Positions 8,976-19,499 of a stretch of 64,000 bases of DNA are shown in pieces. The DNA is from an uncultured Psychrobacter sp. Lineage in GTDB: Bacteria > Pseudomonadota > Gammaproteobacteria > Pseudomonadales > Moraxellaceae. Under the pieces are notes generated by a model that made no database searches, was not told where the DNA came from, and saw only the letters and a program-made list of their open reading frames with translations. The stretch covers positions 310,001 to 374,000 of the forward strand of contig NZ_CANKZC010000001.1 of NCBI RefSeq assembly GCF_947488565.1. The letters run 5' to 3'. The position numbers and the translations under genes were made by a program. Numbering within the stretch: position 1 is the stretch's first letter; every line of letters starts with the position of its first letter.

Positions 8976-10046
8976 TTATCTTGAATATAGCTGATCGATT
9001 TTATCCGATATCTTATTCATTTTGGATTGATACCGTCTAATTTTGCGAAACCGATGTGCAGCCAATACGCCTTTGATACGGCGATTCTTTAAACGGCGAC
9101 GTGGTGGAAAACTGCCAACTTGTGGCTCATTGTAGCCATGTAGACGGTCCTCACGTTTGCGCGCCATATAACCCAATGCGCTATCAGCAATCATAATCAG
9201 TAGTGCGATAAAAATCATACTGTACATTAGTATAGAGCCACCATCATGTAAGTTACGATCTAAAATTGCGATTGAAAATATGAACAAGAATATTGGCTCA
9301 AGGTAGCACAAAGTCCCAAATAGTGAGACAGGCAACTTTTGACTCGCTACCATCGTTAGTGACATCGCAGCGGTGCTGATAATACCTAATAAAGGCAGTA
9401 GATACCAAAGTTTGTGATTGGTAATTGCTACTTCAAAACCGCCATTCATATATAGTGCAACCAGTACCACCGGTAACAACAATACAAGGTCTGAGATCAG
9501 ACCAGTGATAGGCGGCACTGCTAGCTTGCGACGTAGTAAATAGTAAGGAGGATAACCCAAGCAAACAAATAAAGTCGCCCAAGATATTGCCCCGTATTGA
9601 AAAATATCATAAGCAATACCTGCGCCTGCAAAAAGTATCGCAGCCCATTGCAGCAAACTCATGTCTTCATTGTAAAAAAACCTACCAACAACGATCATAA
9701 TCATCGGATATAGGAAATAACCCAACGTTACCTCAAGCCCCAAGCCATTGACTGGCGCCCACATAAATATCCAGATTTGCGCGCCTAAAATCGGTGTGGG
9801 TAGTATAAACAAAAACCACTCTTTTGCGTTTTTTAGTGTTTTTAGATAATCAAAAATGTGCTGCCATTGCTTTAGTACGCTTACTAGCAACACCAGACTA
9901 AAAAACATTGTCAGCACGCGCCACGAAGCGACCTGCGTACCTGATAATGGTTGTAGCAGTAGGCCAAATAAGAACAGTAATGAGTATAAAAAATTTGCAG
10001 CAACAGCAGTGATTGTACCCTGCGAAGTTTGGTTAATAGTCAGCAT
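8976..10046 (-). CDS. RarD/EamA-type membrane transporter, copy 1
   Basis: Polytopic membrane protein of 356 aa with about ten hydrophobic helices. It matches the RarD branch of the drug/metabolite transporter superfamily (conserved QVASWRVL near the N-terminus, LGYFLYPMIMIVVGRFFYNE, LLPLLG and CYLEPI). The start at 10046 (MLTINQTSQG) is preferred over the open frame to 10151: an AAAGG RBS sits 8 nt upstream, the tandem paralogue aligns from this Met, and the longer start would read through a terminator hairpin. The basic C-terminal tail (about 300-356) is shared with copy 2. RarD family substrates are poorly defined. Confidence 0.85.
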   Translation of the reverse strand: MLTINQTSQGTITAVAANFLYSLLFLFGLLLQPLSGTQVASWRVLTMFFSLVLLVSVLKQWQHIFDYLKTLKNAKEWFLFILPTPILGAQIWIFMWAPVNGLGLEVTLGYFLYPMIMIVVGRFFYNEDMSLLQWAAILFAGAGIAYDIFQYGAISWATLFVCLGYPPYYLLRRKLAVPPITGLISDLVLLLPVVLVALYMNGGFEVAITNHKLWYLLPLLGIISTAAMSLTMVASQKLPVSLFGTLCYLEPIFLFIFSIAILDRNLHDGGSILMYSMIFIALLIMIADSALGYMARKREDRLHGYNEPQVGSFPPRRRLKNRRIKGVLAAHRFRKIRRYQSKMNKISDKIDQLYSR

Positions 10047-10097
10047 CACAACAGCCTTTAACGATTGGGGCACATCCATGGCAATTTTTAAAAAAAA

Positions 10098-10131
10098 CAA
10101 AAGCCTCAGACGAGAACGTCTGAGGCTTTTG
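10098..10131 (-). terminator. Perfect 15-bp hairpin terminator between the two RarD-like genes
   Basis: Arms 10098-10112 and 10117-10131 are exact reverse complements (core AAGCCTCAGACG) with a 4-nt loop, followed on the minus strand by a run of eight T. It ends transcription from the upstream paralogue just before the copy 1 start region. Confidence 0.85.
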
Positions 10132-10277
10132 TATATAAGATCGTCGCGCAATCTAAGTTGAACGCTTTTGATGTGTTCGGCTTACATCATGGTCGGCATT
10201 ATGTCAAAGTCAAACCATATAAGCAATATGTCTACTTAACTGGACCGTCAATTTACCTATTAATTTTTGGCAAACAC

Positions 10278-11348
10278 TTATTTTACATCTAATCGCTCTA
10301 TTTTTCGCTGCATTTTATCTATTTTGCTTTGATACTTTCTAATTCTACGAAAACGATGGGCTGTCAGCACACCGTTTATACGGCGATCTATCAGACGGCG
10401 ACGCGGAGGGAAGCCGACCACTTGTGGCTCATTATAGCCATGGAGTCGGTTGTCGCGGCGACGCGTTACGTAACCCAAACTACTTTCTAAAATCATGAAA
10501 ATCAACGCCAAAGTAATCATACCATACATAAATAAAGAGCCGCCTTCATGAAGACTTTGACCCAATATCGTAATAGAAAATACAAACAACAGCATAGGCT
10601 CAAGATAGCTGAGCGCGCCAAACAACGAAACAGGCAATTTACTACTAGCAACCATAGAGAGCGACATTGCTAGAGCACTAAACGCGCCAAGTAATGGTAA
10701 CAGATACCAAAACTTACTGGTCTGCATCGCCATACTAAAGCCACCGCTAACATAAAGCATGATTAACACCACAGGCGCCAATAAAGTAAGATCAGACAAT
10801 AAACCAGTCACTGGCGGTACCGCCAATTTACGTCGTAGCAGGTAATATGGTGGATAACCCAAACACGCAAACAAGGTGACCCATGATATCGAACCGTATT
10901 GAAATATATCATAACCAACCCCTATCGCTGCAGATAGTGCTGCTACCCATTGTAGGATACTCATATGTTCGTGATAAAAAAAGCGCCCAACTACTATCAT
11001 GATAAGTGGCAATAAAAAATAGCCCAAAGTCACGTCAAGACCGTAGCCGTTGACAGGCCCCCACATAAACAGCCAAATCTGTCCGCCGAGTATTGGTGTT
11101 GGTAGTAGAAATAATAACCAATCTTTGGGCGTTTTTAGCGTTTTTAAATAATCAAAGACATGTTGCCACTGCTTGGTAAGACTAACCAATAATACTAGAC
11201 TCAATAACATCATCAGCACGCGCCATGATGCGACCTGTGTACCTGACAAGGGCATCATAAATAACCCAAACAAGAACATGAACGCAAATAAAAAACTTGA
11301 TGTTACCGATGCAACGGTTCCTTGAAAAGTTTGATTGGTAGTGAGCAT
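10278..11348 (-). CDS. RarD/EamA-type membrane transporter, copy 2
   Basis: A second 356-aa RarD-like transporter, clearly homologous to the gene at 8976-10046 over its full length. Shared blocks include SGTQVASWRVL, LGGQIWLFMWGPVNG, VGYDIFQYGSISW and CLGYPPYYLLRRKLAVPP, and the Arg-rich cytosolic tail. Starting at 11348 (MLTTNQTFQG) gives the same length as copy 1 and an AAGGC RBS 8 nt upstream; the frame is open to 11396. The tandem arrangement with separate terminators suggests duplication followed by independent expression. Confidence 0.85.
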   Translation of the reverse strand: MLTTNQTFQGTVASVTSSFLFAFMFLFGLFMMPLSGTQVASWRVLMMLLSLVLLVSLTKQWQHVFDYLKTLKTPKDWLLFLLPTPILGGQIWLFMWGPVNGYGLDVTLGYFLLPLIMIVVGRFFYHEHMSILQWVAALSAAIGVGYDIFQYGSISWVTLFACLGYPPYYLLRRKLAVPPVTGLLSDLTLLAPVVLIMLYVSGGFSMAMQTSKFWYLLPLLGAFSALAMSLSMVASSKLPVSLFGALSYLEPMLLFVFSITILGQSLHEGGSLFMYGMITLALIFMILESSLGYVTRRRDNRLHGYNEPQVVGFPPRRRLIDRRINGVLTAHRFRRIRKYQSKIDKMQRKIERLDVK

Positions 11349-11423
11349 AACAGTCGCCTTAAAAAATAGAACTTTATGGGCATAATTTATAAACAACTTA
11401 AAACATCAAAAAACGAAGAAACA

Positions 11424-11460
11424 AACAAAAGCCTCCAACAATAACGTCAGAGGCTTTTTT
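11424..11460 (-). terminator. Terminator after gyrA
   Basis: Stem AAAAGCCTC (11427-11435) / GAGGCTTTT (11450-11458) downstream of the gyrA stop. T-rich sequence flanks it on both strands, so it may work in both directions. Confidence 0.7.
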
Positions 11461-11521
11461 GTAGCAAAGTTACAAAGAACTAAACTAAAAAGCTATTCAA
11501 CTAGACACTCATTCGTTCCGC

Positions 11522-14284
11522 TTATTCTTCATCGATAACGTCATTGCTATCGTTTGCTGTATCACCTAATGTATGATCATTTGCAATATCAATAGACTCG
11601 CTTATGTCAGCACTTGCAGCATTGTCAGTTGAGCCACTTGTGTTTACTTGCTCTTCTGACTCAAACGTTCCATCCTGTTTCATCGCATCAATCAGCTCAT
11701 TGTCGCTCTCTTCGTTTTCAACACGTGCCATCGCCACCAGTTTTTCATCTTTAGACAACCGAATGAGTGTGACGCCTTGAGTATTACGACCTGCACTTGC
11801 AACATGTTCTACTGGTGTACGTACAAGCGTGCCTTTGTCTGAAATTAGGATAATATCATCTTCAGGCTCAACCTTGGTAGCACGTACTAAAGCGCCATTA
11901 CGTTGACTGGTCTTGATAGCGATAACACCGCCGCCGCCACGGTTTTGAGTGTTAAATTCATCAATAAAGGTACGCTTACCAAAGCCGTTTTCACAGGCAA
12001 TCAGGATTTCGCGTACGTCGTCTTCGATAACAACCAATGATTTGATAAACTCATCATCAGCGAGACGCATACCACGTACGCCCTTCGCCGTACGACCCAT
12101 CGAGCGTGCATCGTTTTCATCAAAACGGATGGCTTTACCACTTGAAGCAAACAGCATGACATCTTGGCTACCATTGGTAATGCGCGCGCTGACCAATTTG
12201 TCACCATCTTCTAAAACCACAGCAATCAGACCATTAGAGCGAATGCTAGCAAATTGCTCTAGCTCTACCCGCTTCACTGTACCATTGGCTGTGGCAAAGA
12301 ATACAAAATGACCCGTTACCTCGGACGTGGTCTGCGGTATTGGTAAAATAGTCGTCACCGTTTCGTCGCCATTTAGACCAATCAGATTGACCAATGGACG
12401 ACCGCGAGAGCCGCGACTGGCAATAGGCACTTCAAAACCACGTAAACTAAAGACACGTCCAGTATCAGTAAAACACAGTACCGTTGCATGCGTTGAGGTC
12501 ACGACTAAATGATCAATCACATCATCTTCTTTCATCGCGGTTGCAGACTTGCCTTTACCGCCACGTTTTTGCGCGACATAATCATCAATAGGCTGAGTCT
12601 TGGCGTAGCCTGTACGTGAGACAGTCATGACGACGGTTTGTTCAGGAATAAGATCTTCACGATTAAAATCAGTACGTGAGTCAATAATGTCGGTACGTCG
12701 CTCATCCCCAAAATTATCACGAATCTCAATCATCTCGTTGGAGATAATAGTCATCAGCTTATCAAAATCACCAAGAATAGATTCTAAATGAGCGATTTCA
12801 CGCAATAAGTCTTGGTACTCTTCGGTCAACTTATCCTGTTCAAGGCCCGTCAAGCGGTGCAACTGCATGTCTAAGATGGCATTGACCTGCTCCAGTGACA
12901 AGCGGTAACGTTGTTCACCTGCGGTTGTGCCATCAATAAGACCAAACGGCGCCTTAGGATCTTCGCCTTCGATATATTCAGGACGGACTGATTGACTGCC
13001 AGCGGCTGTCAGCATCGCAACCACACTGCCTGAGCCCCAGGTGTTACTTAACAAGCTTTCACGTGCCAAGCCGCGATTGGCAGAGGCTTTAATAGTCGCA
13101 ATGATTTCATCAATATTGGCCAACGCAACGGTCAAGCCCTCGAGCAAATGACCACGTACGCGCGCTTTATTTAGCTCATAAATAGTACGGCGAGTGACGA
13201 CTTCTTGACGGTGACGCACAAAAGCGGCAATAAGCTGACGCAAAGTCAGTAATTTTGGCTGACCATTGTCAAGTGCCACCATATTGATACTAAAGCTAGA
13301 CTCAAGCGGCGTTTGCAGAAATAGATTGTTGACGATAACTTCAGCCGTTTCACCGCGGCGTAAGTCGATGGCGATGCGCATGCCTTCTTTGTCAGACTCA
13401 TCACGAATCTCAGTAATGCCTTCGATTTTTTTGTCACGCACCAGCTCAGCAATACGTTCAATGAGCTTGGCTTTATTGGCTTGATACGGCACTTCAGTGA
13501 AGACGATACGCTCGCGATCACGGTTGACACCTGTATCACTCATAGGCTCGATATGATAGCGACCCCGTATATGCAGACGACCTTTACCCGTACGATAGGC
13601 ATCTAAAATACCCGCACGACCATAGATGATACCGCCCGTCGGGAAGTCAGGGCCTGAGATATGACTCATCAGCTCCTCGCCTGATACTTGCGGGTTTTCA
13701 GCATAAGCTAGGCAGGCATTAATCACCTCAGTTAGGTTGTGCGGCGCCATATTGGTCGCCATACCGACGGCGATACCTGTCGCGCCGTTGACCAGTAAGT
13801 TAGGAATACGTGCTGGCATGACACTTGGCATACGCTCAGAGCCGTCGTAGTTGTCCTCCCAATCGACCGTATCTTTGTCCAAATCAGCCAGCATTTGATG
13901 CGTCAGCTTGGTCATACGCACTTCGGTATAACGCATCGCTGCTGGTGGATCATCATCAATCGAGCCAAAGTTACCTTGACCGTCAACCATCGGATAACGC
14001 AAACTAAAGTCCTGCGCCATACGTACGATGGCATCATAGACCGCACTATCACCATGCGGGTGATATTTACCAATGACATCACCGACCACACGCGCAGATT
14101 TTTTATAGGGCTTGTTATAATCGTTTGATAGCACGTGCATGGCGTACATCACGCGGCGGTGTACAGGTTTGAACCCATCACGCACATCAGGCAGCGCACG
14201 CGAGACGATCACGCTCATCGCATAATCCAGATAGGACTGCTTTAGTTCATCTACGATGCCAATAGGACTGACCGATTCGCTCAT
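11522..14284 (-). CDS. gyrA: DNA gyrase subunit A
   Basis: A 920-aa type II topoisomerase subunit that breaks and rejoins DNA. The N-terminal winged-helix/tower domain includes active-site Tyr119 ([10 protein letters not shown]). The quinolone-resistance region [10 protein letters not shown] carries Ser80 and Asp84, equivalent to E. coli Ser83 and Asp87, so no classical resistance substitution is present. The GyrA box QKRGGKG, which separates GyrA from ParC, opens the C-terminal beta-pinwheel. The last ~60 residues form an acidic Asp/Glu/Ser tail. The start at 14284 (MSESVSP) is chosen because GGAG lies 5 nt upstream, inside the longer open frame that begins at 14302. Confidence 0.97.
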   Translation of the reverse strand: MSESVSPIGIVDELKQSYLDYAMSVIVSRALPDVRDGFKPVHRRVMYAMHVLSNDYNKPYKKSARVVGDVIGKYHPHGDSAVYDAIVRMAQDFSLRYPMVDGQGNFGSIDDDPPAAMRYTEVRMTKLTHQMLADLDKDTVDWEDNYDGSERMPSVMPARIPNLLVNGATGIAVGMATNMAPHNLTEVINACLAYAENPQVSGEELMSHISGPDFPTGGIIYGRAGILDAYRTGKGRLHIRGRYHIEPMSDTGVNRDRERIVFTEVPYQANKAKLIERIAELVRDKKIEGITEIRDESDKEGMRIAIDLRRGETAEVIVNNLFLQTPLESSFSINMVALDNGQPKLLTLRQLIAAFVRHRQEVVTRRTIYELNKARVRGHLLEGLTVALANIDEIIATIKASANRGLARESLLSNTWGSGSVVAMLTAAGSQSVRPEYIEGEDPKAPFGLIDGTTAGEQRYRLSLEQVNAILDMQLHRLTGLEQDKLTEEYQDLLREIAHLESILGDFDKLMTIISNEMIEIRDNFGDERRTDIIDSRTDFNREDLIPEQTVVMTVSRTGYAKTQPIDDYVAQKRGGKGKSATAMKEDDVIDHLVVTSTHATVLCFTDTGRVFSLRGFEVPIASRGSRGRPLVNLIGLNGDETVTTILPIPQTTSEVTGHFVFFATANGTVKRVELEQFASIRSNGLIAVVLEDGDKLVSARITNGSQDVMLFASSGKAIRFDENDARSMGRTAKGVRGMRLADDEFIKSLVVIEDDVREILIACENGFGKRTFIDEFNTQNRGGGGVIAIKTSQRNGALVRATKVEPEDDIILISDKGTLVRTPVEHVASAGRNTQGVTLIRLSKDEKLVAMARVENEESDNELIDAMKQDGTFESEEQVNTSGSTDNAASADISESIDIANDHTLGDTANDSNDVIDEE

Positions 14285-14666
14285 ATACACTCCTTCACTC
14301 ACATTATTTTTCTAATATTTGACTCAGTTGGAGACGCTCATACTCATACAAAAATAAAGGCGCATAAAAGCGTCAATATTAATGAGAAACAGACTATAAA
14401 AAAGCACCATCAAGCGGGTAAAATAGTAGGAAAACGGTGATAGTTTTAAGGTTGAATAAAAGAAGCTATTTTAGCACAAATTTGCTGATTTAGGGACATT
14501 TCACGGTCATTAAAATCTAGTAAAAATGCTGATTGAGCGTGCGTAGTAGTATTTATTTTTTACCGATAAAACAAAAAAACTGCACCAGAGTAGATGCAGT
14601 TTTTAGGCGTTGTTATTATTATCTGTTCAACGCCTACGTACGAACAATTTTATTACGTGCGTCCTC
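14285..14666. other. Intergenic region upstream of gyrA
   Basis: A 382-nt AT-rich region holding the RBS of gyrA, the terminator of the minus-strand lipoprotein gene (14571-14604) and a second hairpin, TAGGCGTTG (14604-14612) / CAACGCCTA (14628-14636). The gyrA promoter must lie here but no pair of boxes stands out. Confidence 0.5.
14571..14604 (-). terminator. Terminator after the lipoprotein hydrolase gene
   Basis: Stem AAAAACTGCA (14575-14584) / TGCAGTTTTT (14595-14604) with a 10-nt loop; on the minus strand it is followed by further T residues. Confidence 0.8.
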
Positions 14667-16409
14667 TTATGATTGTCTAAAGTTCTGTTCAAAAAACTCA
14701 CGCGCAGCTTGAGTACAAGAGGCACTGGTCAATCCGCCATGATAGCTGGCCAGTACCGCAGCACCTGCTGCTTGTGCTAGTAAATCTGGGTTGGTGACTC
14801 CTGCTGACTGCGCATCTGCAATAGCTTGATTTTGAACTGCCGTCAAAGTCGTGGCAAATCTATTTTGGATATTATCGATTGTATCTGTATTCATCCAAGC
14901 ATTGCTCATAGCAGCACTACCGATCGATGTCACTGTGTTTTGATCTCGATCATCATCATTGGTTGCGTCCACATCTAATACAGTAATGTTTAGATTAGCA
15001 GCTGGACTCATGCTAGCTTGTTGCAATATAGCCGACATCGAACCCGTATTTAGGTCATAGTATACGGTTGGGTCTTGATTACCACCGCACAATAATGTTG
15101 GCATTTTAGGTATGTAGCCGCGTAGATCATTGGCTTTTAGGGCTTTGCGTAAGTTATCTTGTGGACTGTCTGCTGGAAGTACACCCGTTTTGGCTGTCAG
15201 ACTATCAGGATTTTGCAGCGCATCGGCTACATAAGTGGTGCGAAAATCCGTTTTGATAAGATAGTTATCATCGGCAAACCCTAAGAACGCAAACGGGACA
15301 GTCGGTGGCGGTAACATATCAAGTGTAGGGTTGTTTTGGGGATTATCCTCAAACAATGCGTTATCTGGCAGCTTGTTAGACGCGACCAGCTCTCCAAAGC
15401 TTAACAAGCTTGGTAGCTGAGTGTTTGAATAGTTTGTCGTAAAGATATCGGTGCTATTTCGATAGATGTTTTTATACTTTTTTTGCAGGCCAGTTGCCAG
15501 TAGCGGTGCAAATCTTGTCGCGCCAATATTGACGTTGCCTGAAAATATATAATCGCCGAAAGCAGCTAATGCGTAAGGTCCTGATGATGGCGCTATTGCT
15601 GTTACAGATTTGCCTTGTTGCTCTAACAGCCTTGCTGCGGCCATGGCCACATAGCCACCTTGTGAATATCCGCTAATAAACAGTTCACCAGAGTCGTCGA
15701 TAGTGGTGTACTTAGTATCACTGCTGCGCTGCTGCTTTTTGATTATCACACGCGCGCTATCTAAGGCATCAATCATATCAGTTGACTGTTGATCTGCCAC
15801 TAGGTAAGGATGATAATCAAGCTCAGAATCATCATATCCAGCATAGTTGGGCGCGACCACAATATAACCTTGCGCCGCAAAATTTGCTGCTATAAGGGTT
15901 GCCTCTGCTCCTGCTGGATTTTGCGGATTACCTACTTGACTAAAATCATAGGCTTTGTCAGTAGTGGTGCCATGTGCATAGAGCAATACAGGTCGATCGC
16001 CTTGACAGTCGGCACTATCACCACTCGGTAACATCAATGCCGCTGTTGCATTCGTACGCTCGCCTGCTGCCCCTACTGTTGGATAGCTGACTTTTTCTAC
16101 TTTGATGTCACACTTTGCTGCAGGTGTTGCAGTGTTCTCCAGACCAAAACCACCATCTATCTGGGCTTTATTAAATGCGTTAACAGCCTGAACGGATGTA
16201 ATATACTCAGTGGTGATCGTGGTATCATCGTCTCCGCAACCGGCCATCAATAGTAAACTACTTGCTACGGCGACTGATAGCACACCTCGCACCATAGTTG
16301 GTTTGCATGATTTCGTTGGGATACTAATAGAGTTTGTTTGCTGAACATTTATAATATTAACTGGAGCGGTCTTGCTGTCTTTATTAAGATTGGATTCAAA
16401 TTTAGACAT
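14667..16409 (-). CDS. Lipoprotein alpha/beta hydrolase (esterase/lipase-like)
   Basis: A 580-aa predicted exported serine hydrolase. A hydrophobic signal segment is followed by lipobox LMAGC with Cys58 as the lipidation site. HGTTTDKAYDF resembles the oxyanion region and GYSQGG holds nucleophile Ser249; acid and His residues lie in the C-terminal half but were not assigned with certainty. The fold resembles secretory lipases and long-chain esterases. The start at 16409 (MSKFESN) has AAGGA upstream and puts 38 residues before the signal core; a second candidate, MVRGVLSV at 16295, would give a standard signal peptide but lacks an RBS. The frame is open to 16469. Confidence 0.75.
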   Translation of the reverse strand: MSKFESNLNKDSKTAPVNIINVQQTNSISIPTKSCKPTMVRGVLSVAVASSLLLMAGCGDDDTTITTEYITSVQAVNAFNKAQIDGGFGLENTATPAAKCDIKVEKVSYPTVGAAGERTNATAALMLPSGDSADCQGDRPVLLYAHGTTTDKAYDFSQVGNPQNPAGAEATLIAANFAAQGYIVVAPNYAGYDDSELDYHPYLVADQQSTDMIDALDSARVIIKKQQRSSDTKYTTIDDSGELFISGYSQGGYVAMAAARLLEQQGKSVTAIAPSSGPYALAAFGDYIFSGNVNIGATRFAPLLATGLQKKYKNIYRNSTDIFTTNYSNTQLPSLLSFGELVASNKLPDNALFEDNPQNNPTLDMLPPPTVPFAFLGFADDNYLIKTDFRTTYVADALQNPDSLTAKTGVLPADSPQDNLRKALKANDLRGYIPKMPTLLCGGNQDPTVYYDLNTGSMSAILQQASMSPAANLNITVLDVDATNDDDRDQNTVTSIGSAAMSNAWMNTDTIDNIQNRFATTLTAVQNQAIADAQSAGVTNPDLLAQAAGAAVLASYHGGLTSASCTQAAREFFEQNFRQS

Positions 16410-16755
16410 AATTGCTATCCTTAGCAGTGATAAAGCGAAAATTGTCAGACGTCCTTGGCAGTTGACCAAAACCTACTTTATATAAAGATAACATAACTAT
16501 TGTTATCTCTTATACCTTATTGTTTATACCGTAAACGGTGATGAAAAGCTACCGAAAACCATGTAATCTGCTGTCATATAATTATTCGTCAATTGCCCAT
16601 AACTGATGCGTGCATACAGACTAAAATGTGTCGTTAATGGATAAAATTACGGTTGTGGTAGACAAAAAATTTCTACTCGTTACACTACCTCTTTATATTA
16701 TAAGTCCTTGTTATAATCTTTCTTATCAATCCCTATAAAATAGGCATTTATTGTT

Positions 16756-17031
16756 ATGGATATCATCCTTGTTATCGTCTGGATTTTGGCTATGATACTG
16801 TACAGCTTTTCTAGTGACTATGCTGTCAGCTTTCCAAGCCATCATTACCGCGCGCTACCTTTTGTGCGCTGGGGCTCATTACTGATTGCGATGGTATTAT
16901 CTGGTTACTTAGCGCAAGCCTACCAAGACAATTTACAAAACAATGGTATTTGGGTATTTATCGTCGTGGTATTTGTCATTATCACTCTAGCAAAACTGGT
17001 ATTTAAATGGGTAATTAATAGAAGACGATAA
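16756..17031 (+). CDS. Small two-helix membrane protein, unknown function
   Basis: A 91-aa protein with three hydrophobic stretches (about 2-17, 33-51 and 60-83) and a basic end (KWVINRRR). No family was recognised with certainty. It lies 68 nt upstream of cmoM on the same strand and may share its transcript. The RBS is weak. Confidence 0.6.
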   Translation: MDIILVIVWILAMILYSFSSDYAVSFPSHHYRALPFVRWGSLLIAMVLSGYLAQAYQDNLQNNGIWVFIVVVFVIITLAKLVFKWVINRRR

Positions 17032-17099
17032 AGCCATTAACGATTGATATATCCATAAAATACCACCTTATACATCCATAAACAGCAGACTCAAAAGTA

Positions 17100-17963
17100 A
17101 TGATAAACGATGACAATCCATTGACAGCACTAGACGATGAACGTACCGACCGCAGTTTTGATGCGATTGCCGATCATTTTGAAAAAAAGGTATATGGTGG
17201 TTTAAAGGGTGATATTCGTCTGGCTGTCTTACGCCGTGATATCTTTGGTTATGTCGAACAACTTAGCCATTTGCTCAAGCGACCATTGCATATTTTAGAT
17301 GTGGGCGCCGGACTCGCCCAGATTGCAACAGAACTTGCTATTCAAGGCCATACAGTCGTCATCAATGACATATCTGCTAATATGATCGACAAAGCCAAAG
17401 CGAATGCAGAGCAGACGGGCAAAAATCTTGATATCACATGGTATGTCTGCCCTTATCAGGCGCTTGAAGCTAAACTAGGAACAGATAAACCAACGACAGA
17501 CTCTACAGATAAGTTTGATGTCATACTGTGTCATGCATTACTTGAGTGGCTTGCAGACCCAAGAGCGGTGATGGACTTCTTCGATAAGCAGCTGGCGACT
17601 GATGGCGTCTTGTCATTGTGTTTTTACAATCCGGCAAGCTTTGATTATCGAAACTTGATCATGGGTAATTTTAATTTGCTTGATACCTTACTTGATAAAG
17701 CTGACTATCAAGCGGACAATAACAAAAGTTTGACGCCCAATTATCCTGTTGCCAAACAAGAGGTTGAGTCATGGTTACAACAACATGAGTATCAAATCGT
17801 ATTAGAGAGTGGTCTGCGCGTATTTCATGACTATGCACCATTAAAGCGTGGCGGGCATACCGACCCTGACGCAGTCATTAGAATGGAGCTACGCTACTCG
17901 CAGCAAGAGCCCTATAAATGGCTTGGCCGTTATCTACATATAATGGCCACTCGCAAAACTTAA
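17100..17963 (+). CDS. cmoM: tRNA cmo5U methyltransferase CmoM
   Basis: SAM-dependent methyltransferase that converts 5-carboxymethoxyuridine at the wobble position of tRNA to its methyl ester. Motif I is LDVGAGLAQIA (about 62-72), followed by INDISANMID and CHALLEWLADP. The C-terminal block SGLRVFHDYA...RQEP-like QQEPYKWLGRYLHIMA closely matches E. coli CmoM (formerly SmtA). The length of 287 aa is near the family norm, with a slightly longer N-terminus. No cmoA or cmoB neighbour is in view. Confidence 0.92.
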   Translation: MINDDNPLTALDDERTDRSFDAIADHFEKKVYGGLKGDIRLAVLRRDIFGYVEQLSHLLKRPLHILDVGAGLAQIATELAIQGHTVVINDISANMIDKAKANAEQTGKNLDITWYVCPYQALEAKLGTDKPTTDSTDKFDVILCHALLEWLADPRAVMDFFDKQLATDGVLSLCFYNPASFDYRNLIMGNFNLLDTLLDKADYQADNNKSLTPNYPVAKQEVESWLQQHEYQIVLESGLRVFHDYAPLKRGGHTDPDAVIRMELRYSQQEPYKWLGRYLHIMATRKT

Positions 17964-18053
17964 TGTTAATAGCCGTTTTGTCATAGCCCTTTTATCGCCT
18001 TGAAAATATTGTTTCATTGGAATATTGATCAGTATCAATTACGCTCTTACTTC

Positions 18054-19361
18054 TTAATCTATAAATGACCTATCATATTCTGACCAAGTCGTGGCATTAA
18101 TCTCTTTTTCATCGAATACAACCACATGCTCTAGCAAAGGCAAAATACCAATATGCGTTCCAATCTCATGATTGTGATGACTGGCGACTAAGGATAAAAC
18201 CGTCTGTCCATCATCGAGTTGCAAACGATATAGATAGTTGGCACCGCGAAACACACGTCCAACGACTAATGCCGTCTGCGTACTGTCATCATCGTGAATG
18301 ATATCATCAGGACGCACCAATACTTTGATCGGCGTGCCATTAGGATAGTCATACTCGCAATACTGCGGCTGCCCTAATTCATCGTAGACTTCCATACGCC
18401 GATAGATATCACCAAGCGCGGTCTCGACATGTCCCTCCTTAATGATGCCATCTATCATGGCTCCTTCACCAACAAACTCAGCAACGAACGGACTGATTGG
18501 CTCGTGGTATAGCTCACTTGGCGTGGCCCACTGTACCAGCTTACCTCTATGCATGACCCCTACTTTGTCTGCAATCGCAAAGGCTTCGTTTTGATCATGA
18601 GTCACCAGTATCGCTGTGGTGTTGGTACGTTTAAGAATATCACGTACATTCATCGCCAGTGATTCACGCAGTACTACATCAAGATTCGAAAATGGCTCAT
18701 CAAGTAATAACAATTGGGGCTTTGGTGCTAAGGCGCGTGCTAAAGCAACTCGCTGCTGCTGACCGCCTGAAAGCTCACTTGGACGCTTGCTGGCATGCTC
18801 AGTTAACTCAACCAGGTTTAACATTTCAGTCACACGTGCTTTTTTGTCAGCGGTTGACCAACTGTTCAGACCAAAGGCGATGTTTTTTGCCACACTTAAG
18901 TGCCCAAATAATGCGTAGTCTTGAAACACCATGCCCATGCCGCGCTTAGCTGGTGCAACGGCAAAAGATGTGCGTGCTGTCTGCTCTGTTAGCCGCTGAC
19001 CATTTAAGCTAATAGAGCCTTGGCGCGTAGGCTCTAACCCAGCGATAGCACGTAATGCTGTGGTTTTACCGCAGCCACTATAGCCTAAAAAGCAACCAAT
19101 CTCACCTTGCTGCAGCGTTAAAGACATCTTATCAACGACAGTGGTATCATCATAACCGACGACTAAACCTCTAACACTAAGATAAGGCTTATCATGCATC
19201 TTTATCGATTCATGCTGCTTGGACTGCGGCATAATGACCGCACAGGTAGAGGCTTGCCTAATATTGGTAGGCATGACTTTTTTGCCAGGAGATTTCGGTT
19301 TGGATTGATCTGTTCGGTCTGCTGAGTCTTTGATCAGGTCGGTATGCATAGATGTTACCAA
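18054..19361 (-). CDS. fbpC: Ferric iron ABC transporter ATP-binding protein
   Basis: ATPase of an FbpABC-type periplasmic Fe3+ importer. Walker A GYSGCGKTT, signature LSGGQQQRVALARAL, Walker B LLLLDEPFSNLD and the switch His in LVTHDQNEA are all present, followed by a TOBE-like regulatory domain (GRVFRGANYLYRLQL). The first 54 residues before MHDKPYLSV are polar and not part of the fold; 19199 is an alternative start. Downstream of the permease and binding-protein genes on the same strand, with 138 nt to the permease gene. Confidence 0.9.
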   Translation of the reverse strand: MVTSMHTDLIKDSADRTDQSKPKSPGKKVMPTNIRQASTCAVIMPQSKQHESIKMHDKPYLSVRGLVVGYDDTTVVDKMSLTLQQGEIGCFLGYSGCGKTTALRAIAGLEPTRQGSISLNGQRLTEQTARTSFAVAPAKRGMGMVFQDYALFGHLSVAKNIAFGLNSWSTADKKARVTEMLNLVELTEHASKRPSELSGGQQQRVALARALAPKPQLLLLDEPFSNLDVVLRESLAMNVRDILKRTNTTAILVTHDQNEAFAIADKVGVMHRGKLVQWATPSELYHEPISPFVAEFVGEGAMIDGIIKEGHVETALGDIYRRMEVYDELGQPQYCEYDYPNGTPIKVLVRPDDIIHDDDSTQTALVVGRVFRGANYLYRLQLDDGQTVLSLVASHHNHEIGTHIGILPLLEHVVVFDEKEINATTWSEYDRSFID

Positions 19362-19499
19362 TGAGCGCTAGAGATAAAATAAGTAATACGATAAAAGTAA
19401 TAATAAGTGTTAATTGAATATAGCTATATACAGTACGCTACAATACATAGTACGTTAAATTAGAATGACGATATAGTAGATTCAAAAAGTATGATTACG

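Noticed and set aside
10098..10131. Attenuator or riboswitch controlling RarD-like copy 1
   Set aside because: The hairpin plus T-run is well explained as the terminator of the upstream paralogue; no alternative antiterminator or leader peptide was found.
9856..10161. 101-codon plus-strand frame opposite the RarD-like gene
   Set aside because: Antisense shadow crossing a terminator.
11949..12311. 120-codon plus-strand frame inside gyrA
   Set aside because: Antisense shadow of a conserved gene with no recognisable protein features.
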